Shown here piece after piece: positions 60,305-64,000 of a stretch of DNA of 64,000 bases. Source of the stretch: Flavobacterium sufflavum (GTDB lineage Bacteria; Bacteroidota; Bacteroidia; Flavobacteriales; Flavobacteriaceae). Every line of letters begins with the position of its first letter. Within the stretch, counting starts at the first letter, position 1. The notes beneath the pieces are model-generated. The model made no database searches. It was given only the letters and a program-made list of their open reading frames with translations, and had not been told where the DNA came from. The DNA lies in assembly GCF_004016525.1 (NCBI RefSeq), contig NZ_SACJ01000001.1, positions 744,001 through 808,000 of the forward strand, read 5' to 3'. The position numbers and the translations under genes are program-made.

Positions 60305-63300
60305 ATCTGCCTTATATACCCTCTACGAAACTTCGCCTAAAGTTCTACAAATTGCAGCAGCCTTACAGGAAAAAAACATGGCTAAACTGCATCTTAACGG
60401 TTTGCTGGGTTCGGCTGTTTCCTTTGTTATTCGTTCGGCGTTTAAAAAAGCCGAATTGCCTTTTCTGGTGATTTTAAATAACAAAGAAGAAGCGGCTTAT
60501 TATTTGAACGATTTGGAACAGATGATAGGCGAGCAGGATGTGTTGTTTTATCCGGCTTCGTTTCGTCGTCCGTATCAAGTTGAAGAAACTGATAATGCCA
60601 ATGTTTTGCTTCGTGCCGAAGTATTAAACCGTATTAATTCCCGTAAAAAACCGGCTGTAATTGTCAGTTATCCCGAAGCTTTATTCGAAAAAGTGGTGAC
60701 GCGTCGCGATTTGGATAAAAACACCTTGAAAGTAAGTGTTGGGGATAAGATTTCGATTGATTTTATCAATGAAGTTTTATTCGAATACGAATTCAAAAGA
60801 GTCGATTTTATTACCGAACCGGGCGAATTTTCGGTTCGTGGAGGAATTGTCGATGTGTTTTCTTTTTCAAATGACAATCCATACCGAATTGAGTTTTTTG
60901 GTGATGAGGTCGAAAGTATTCGAACTTTTGATGTGGCTACACAGTTGTCGATTGAACAGAAAAAGAAAATTACCATTATTCCTAACGTTGAAAACAAGGT
61001 TTTTCAGGAAAACCGGGAGAGTTTCTTAGATTATATTTCGGAGCAAACGGTGATTTTTATTCAGGATACCGAAGATTTATTATTGCAATTAGACAAACAA
61101 TTTGCCCGTGCCGAAGAAGCTTTCGAGAAATTGTCTAAGGATATTAAACACGCCACTCCGGAGCAATTATTTCTGAATCAAAAGGCTTTTATAAAACGCG
61201 CTTTGGATTTTTCTATTGTAGAATTGGCTTCAAAAGCCATTTTCAGAACTACTAAAAAAATTGAATTCCACATTCAGCCGCAGCCTTCGTTCAACAAACA
61301 GTTTGATTTGTTGTTGAATAATTTGAGCGAGAATCATTTTAACGGTTATAAAAATTATTTGTTTTGTTCGAATGAAGCGCAGGCAAAGCGTTTTCATGAT
61401 ATTTTTGAAACTTTGGATGAAGCCAATTCGGAGAATATCCGCAAGCAATACAATACCATAGTTTTGCCTTTGTATCAGGGTTTTATTGATGAAGAAAACC
61501 AAATTTCCTGCTACACCGACCATCAGATTTTTGAGCGTTATCATAAATTTAGCATTAAGAATGGTTATTCGAAAAAGCAAAATATCACGCTAAAAGAATT
61601 GACTACACTTTCGGTGGGCGATTATGTAACGCATATTGACCACGGAATTGGGAAATTTGGCGGATTGCAAAAAATCCAGGTCGAAGGAAAAACCCAGGAA
61701 ACCATTAAGCTGGTTTACGCCGATAATGACATTGTGTATGTGAGTATTCATTCGCTGCACAAGATTTCGAAATACAACGGAAAAGACGGAACACCTCCAA
61801 AAATATACAAATTAGGTTCGAATGCCTGGAAAGTTTTAAAACAAAAAACCAAGGCGAGAGTCAAGCATATTGCATTCAATTTGATTCAATTGTATGCCAA
61901 AAGACGATTAGACAAAGGCTTTCAATTTGCGCCGGACAGTTATTTGCAAAACGAATTGGAAAGTTCGTTTATCTACGAAGATACGCCAGACCAGACCAAA
62001 TCGACTCAGGAAGTAAAAGCCGATATGGAAAGCGATCGCCCGATGGATCGTTTGGTTTGTGGGGACGTTGGTTTTGGAAAAACCGAGGTGGCTATTCGTG
62101 CTGCTTTTAAAGCGGTGGATAATAGCAAACAAGTAGCGATTTTGGTGCCAACAACTATTTTGGCGTACCAACATTTTAGAACTTTTTCGGAACGATTAAA
62201 AGATATGCCGGTTTCCATTGGTTATTTGAACCGTTTTAGAACGGCCAAACAAAAGTCGGAAACCTTAAAGCAATTAGCCGAAGGACAACTCGATATTGTT
62301 ATTGGAACGCACCAATTGGTGAACAAAAATGTGGTTTTTAAAGATTTGGGATTATTGATTGTTGACGAAGAACAAAAGTTTGGAGTAAACGTAAAAGACA
62401 AACTCAAAACCATTGCTGCCAATGTGGATACCTTAACGTTGACGGCTACGCCAATTCCGAGAACCTTACAGTTTTCGTTAATGGCAGCGCGAGATTTATC
62501 AGTAATTACAACGCCTCCGCCTAACAGATATCCTATTGAAACGAATGTGGTAGGTTTTAGTGAAGAAGTAATCCGAGATGCGATTTCGTATGAAATCCAG
62601 CGTAACGGACAGGTTTATTTTATCAATAACCGAATTGAAAATATCAAGGAAGTGGCGGGAATGATTCAGCGTTTGGTACCCAATGCCAAAGTTGGAATCG
62701 GTCACGGACAAATGGACGGTAAGAAACTCGAAGAGCTGATGCTGGCTTTCATGAACGGGGAATTTGATGTTCTGGTAGCTACAACTATTATCGAAAGTGG
62801 ATTGGACGTACCAAATGCCAATACAATTTTCATTAATAATGCCAATAATTTTGGACTGTCTGATTTACACCAGATGCGTGGTCGCGTGGGTCGAAGCAAT
62901 AAAAAAGCATTCTGCTATTTTATTTGTCCGCCTTATTCTTCAATGACCGAAGAAGCCCGCAAGCGAATTCAGGCCTTGGAACAATTTAGTGAACTCGGCA
63001 GCGGATTTAACATTGCGATGAAAGATTTAGAGATTCGTGGTGCAGGAGATTTATTGGGTGGAGAACAATCGGGTTTTATCAACGAAATTGGTTTTGATAC
63101 CTACCAAAAAATCATGAACGAGGCCATCGAAGAATTAAAGGAAAACGAATTCAAAGATTTGTATCCGGTAGAAAACGATATTGAGACCAAGGAATATGTG
63201 AAAGACCTGCAAATTGATACCGATTTTGAGCTGTTGTTTTCGGATGAATACATCAATAATATTTCGGAACGTTTGAATTTGTATAACGAATTGAGTGCGA

Positions 63301-63671
63301 TTAAAAACGAAGAAGAATTGGTTGTTTTTCAAAATAAATTGATTGACCGTTTTGGTCCTTTGCCTCCGCGAGCCAATGCGTTAATGAATAGTATTCGCAT
63401 TAAATGGGTGGCAACCCGTGTGGGAATCGAAAAATTAGTGATGAAACAAGGGAAGATGATTGGTTATTTTGTTTCGGATCAGCAGTCTGATTTTTACCAG
63501 TCCAACCGTTTTCATAAGGTTTTGCAGTTTGTGCAAAAACATCCTTCACTTTGCAAAATGAAAGAAAAACAAACCGCTAACGGTTTACGTTTATTATTAA
63601 CTTTTGACAATGTAAAATCAACCCGAAGAGCTTTGGAGTTGATGGAGATGTTGGGAGGGAAAGAAGCTTAG
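60297..63671 (+). CDS. mfd: Transcription-repair coupling factor Mfd
   Basis: 1,124 aa DNA translocase that displaces stalled RNA polymerase and recruits UvrA. N-terminal UvrB-like module (to about 340; YPASFRRPYQVEETDNANVLLRAEVLNRI, RREDL-equivalents such as TRRDLDKNTLKV), RNA-polymerase-interacting region (LSVGDYVTHIDHGIGKFGGLQKIQ), and helicase motifs: Walker A GDVGFGKTEVA near residue 592, VDEEQKFGV near 690, TATPIPRTLQFSLM, and motif VI HQMRGRVGRS. The start appears to be TTG at 60297 overlapping the previous stop. The first ATG is 81 nt later and would remove conserved sequence. Confidence 0.96.
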   Translation: MSKSALYTLYETSPKVLQIAAALQEKNMAKLHLNGLLGSAVSFVIRSAFKKAELPFLVILNNKEEAAYYLNDLEQMIGEQDVLFYPASFRRPYQVEETDNANVLLRAEVLNRINSRKKPAVIVSYPEALFEKVVTRRDLDKNTLKVSVGDKISIDFINEVLFEYEFKRVDFITEPGEFSVRGGIVDVFSFSNDNPYRIEFFGDEVESIRTFDVATQLSIEQKKKITIIPNVENKVFQENRESFLDYISEQTVIFIQDTEDLLLQLDKQFARAEEAFEKLSKDIKHATPEQLFLNQKAFIKRALDFSIVELASKAIFRTTKKIEFHIQPQPSFNKQFDLLLNNLSENHFNGYKNYLFCSNEAQAKRFHDIFETLDEANSENIRKQYNTIVLPLYQGFIDEENQISCYTDHQIFERYHKFSIKNGYSKKQNITLKELTTLSVGDYVTHIDHGIGKFGGLQKIQVEGKTQETIKLVYADNDIVYVSIHSLHKISKYNGKDGTPPKIYKLGSNAWKVLKQKTKARVKHIAFNLIQLYAKRRLDKGFQFAPDSYLQNELESSFIYEDTPDQTKSTQEVKADMESDRPMDRLVCGDVGFGKTEVAIRAAFKAVDNSKQVAILVPTTILAYQHFRTFSERLKDMPVSIGYLNRFRTAKQKSETLKQLAEGQLDIVIGTHQLVNKNVVFKDLGLLIVDEEQKFGVNVKDKLKTIAANVDTLTLTATPIPRTLQFSLMAARDLSVITTPPPNRYPIETNVVGFSEEVIRDAISYEIQRNGQVYFINNRIENIKEVAGMIQRLVPNAKVGIGHGQMDGKKLEELMLAFMNGEFDVLVATTIIESGLDVPNANTIFINNANNFGLSDLHQMRGRVGRSNKKAFCYFICPPYSSMTEEARKRIQALEQFSELGSGFNIAMKDLEIRGAGDLLGGEQSGFINEIGFDTYQKIMNEAIEELKENEFKDLYPVENDIETKEYVKDLQIDTDFELLFSDEYINNISERLNLYNELSAIKNEEELVVFQNKLIDRFGPLPPRANALMNSIRIKWVATRVGIEKLVMKQGKMIGYFVSDQQSDFYQSNRFHKVLQFVQKHPSLCKMKEKQTANGLRLLLTFDNVKSTRRALELMEMLGGKEA

Positions 63672-63678
63672 AATTATA

Positions 63679-63717
63679 AAACCCGTACCGGTAGCTATCG
63701 GGACGGGTTTGTTGTTT
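63679..63717. terminator. Terminator after mfd
   Basis: 32-nt near-palindrome (63679-63710; 15 of 16 base pairs, including one G-U, with one mismatch) followed by T-rich GTTGTTTTT. The core GTAGCTATCGGGAC belongs to the same palindrome family as 2744-2763 and 18400-18419. Confidence 0.75.
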
Positions 63718-63829
63718 TTAAAAAACTATTTCGCAAAGTAATGCGAAGCCATCACTGAGATTCGCAAAGTTTAATTTTAAAATTCTTTACTTAGCTCTGA
63801 GTTTTTTCTTTGAGAATCTCTGTGGAATT

Positions 63830-64000
63830 TTATTTAATCAAATAATCATATTCTTTCAATGCTCCTGTTTTTCTGATTTCAAATAAATCTTCAGCATAAA
63901 CTCCATGAGTAACTAAAATTTTTCCATCGCCTATTATATTGTAAGCTTCGGAGAAATTCTCTTTTATTTGTTTTTCAAATTTTTCTTCGTACTCAAATTC
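63830..64000 (-). CDS. C-terminal end of an unrecognised protein (cut by window edge)
   Basis: Reading the minus strand from the window edge, an open frame of 56 codons ends in TAA at 63830-63832: EFEYEEKFEKQIKENF..., then AYNIIGDGKILVTHGVYAEDLFEIRKTG and a Lys-rich end (EYDYLIK). Codon usage and sequence look coding, but the family cannot be named from this piece. Convergent with mfd. Confidence 0.6.
   Translation of the reverse strand, partial: EFEYEEKFEKQIKENFSEAYNIIGDGKILVTHGVYAEDLFEIRKTGALKEYDYLIK

Overview
The window looks like a chromosomal segment of a Flavobacterium-type Bacteroidota. Base composition is AT-rich. Promoters, where visible, follow the Bacteroidota form (TTG or TTTG, about 18-25 nt, then TAnnTTTG). 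Shine-Dalgarno sites are not evident. Two very large secreted proteins end in type IX secretion (T9SS) sorting domains, and the Fe-S machinery is a Bacteroidota-style suf cluster. No phage, plasmid or CRISPR was found.

Layout: 1-4.9 kb is a pectin/glycan block on the + strand: a polygalacturonase cut by the window edge (GH28), a PL10 pectate lyase and a GH97 enzyme. An AraC-type regulator follows, then a tripartite efflux operon (TolC-, EmrA- and EmrB-like; 6.0-10.1 kb) and a HAD phosphatase. 10.9-11.1 kb holds a decayed tRNA-Asn unit. 11.2-15.0 kb (- strand) is an envelope-stress-like ECF sigma locus: sigma factor, single-pass anti-sigma-like protein, LTxxQ periplasmic protein, beta-barrel-like protein and a five-repeat PepSY-like lipoprotein. 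Two of these genes share an upstream AACTTT-N12-GGGTCTAATA element, which I read as the promoter of this sigma factor. 15.5-18.3 kb holds a PAS histidine kinase, a receiver-only response regulator and a periplasmic beta-propeller. 18.3-19.2 kb carries two intact tRNA-Asn(GTT) units and a third whose 5' half is replaced by a GIY-YIG gene.

19.3-24.5 kb is housekeeping and metabolism (RseP, old yellow enzyme, Gfo/Idh/MocA oxidoreductase, MFS permease). 24.9-29.1 kb is a TonB receptor plus DUF5689-like lipoprotein pair. 30.2-35.7 kb is one 1,823-residue PL11 rhamnogalacturonan lyase, functionally linked to the pectin block. 36.0-39.1 kb has an FKBP isomerase, HflX, a small secreted protein and a truncated hemoglobin. 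39.3-47.7 kb (- strand) is a DUF3078 protein followed by the suf cluster (sufA-B-C-D-S-lipoprotein-E-T-DUF2480). 47.9-64 kb has an MBL-fold hydrolase, a fibronectin-type lipoprotein, a 1,543-residue RCC1/SprB/LamG/LRR T9SS protein, an S8 and an M1 peptidase, two less-defined envelope proteins, Mfd, and the C-terminus of an unrecognised protein at the right edge.

The signals I rate highest are the putative ECF regulon with its shared promoter element and the tRNA-Asn/GIY-YIG arrangement. All domain names come from reading the sequence; no database search was run.
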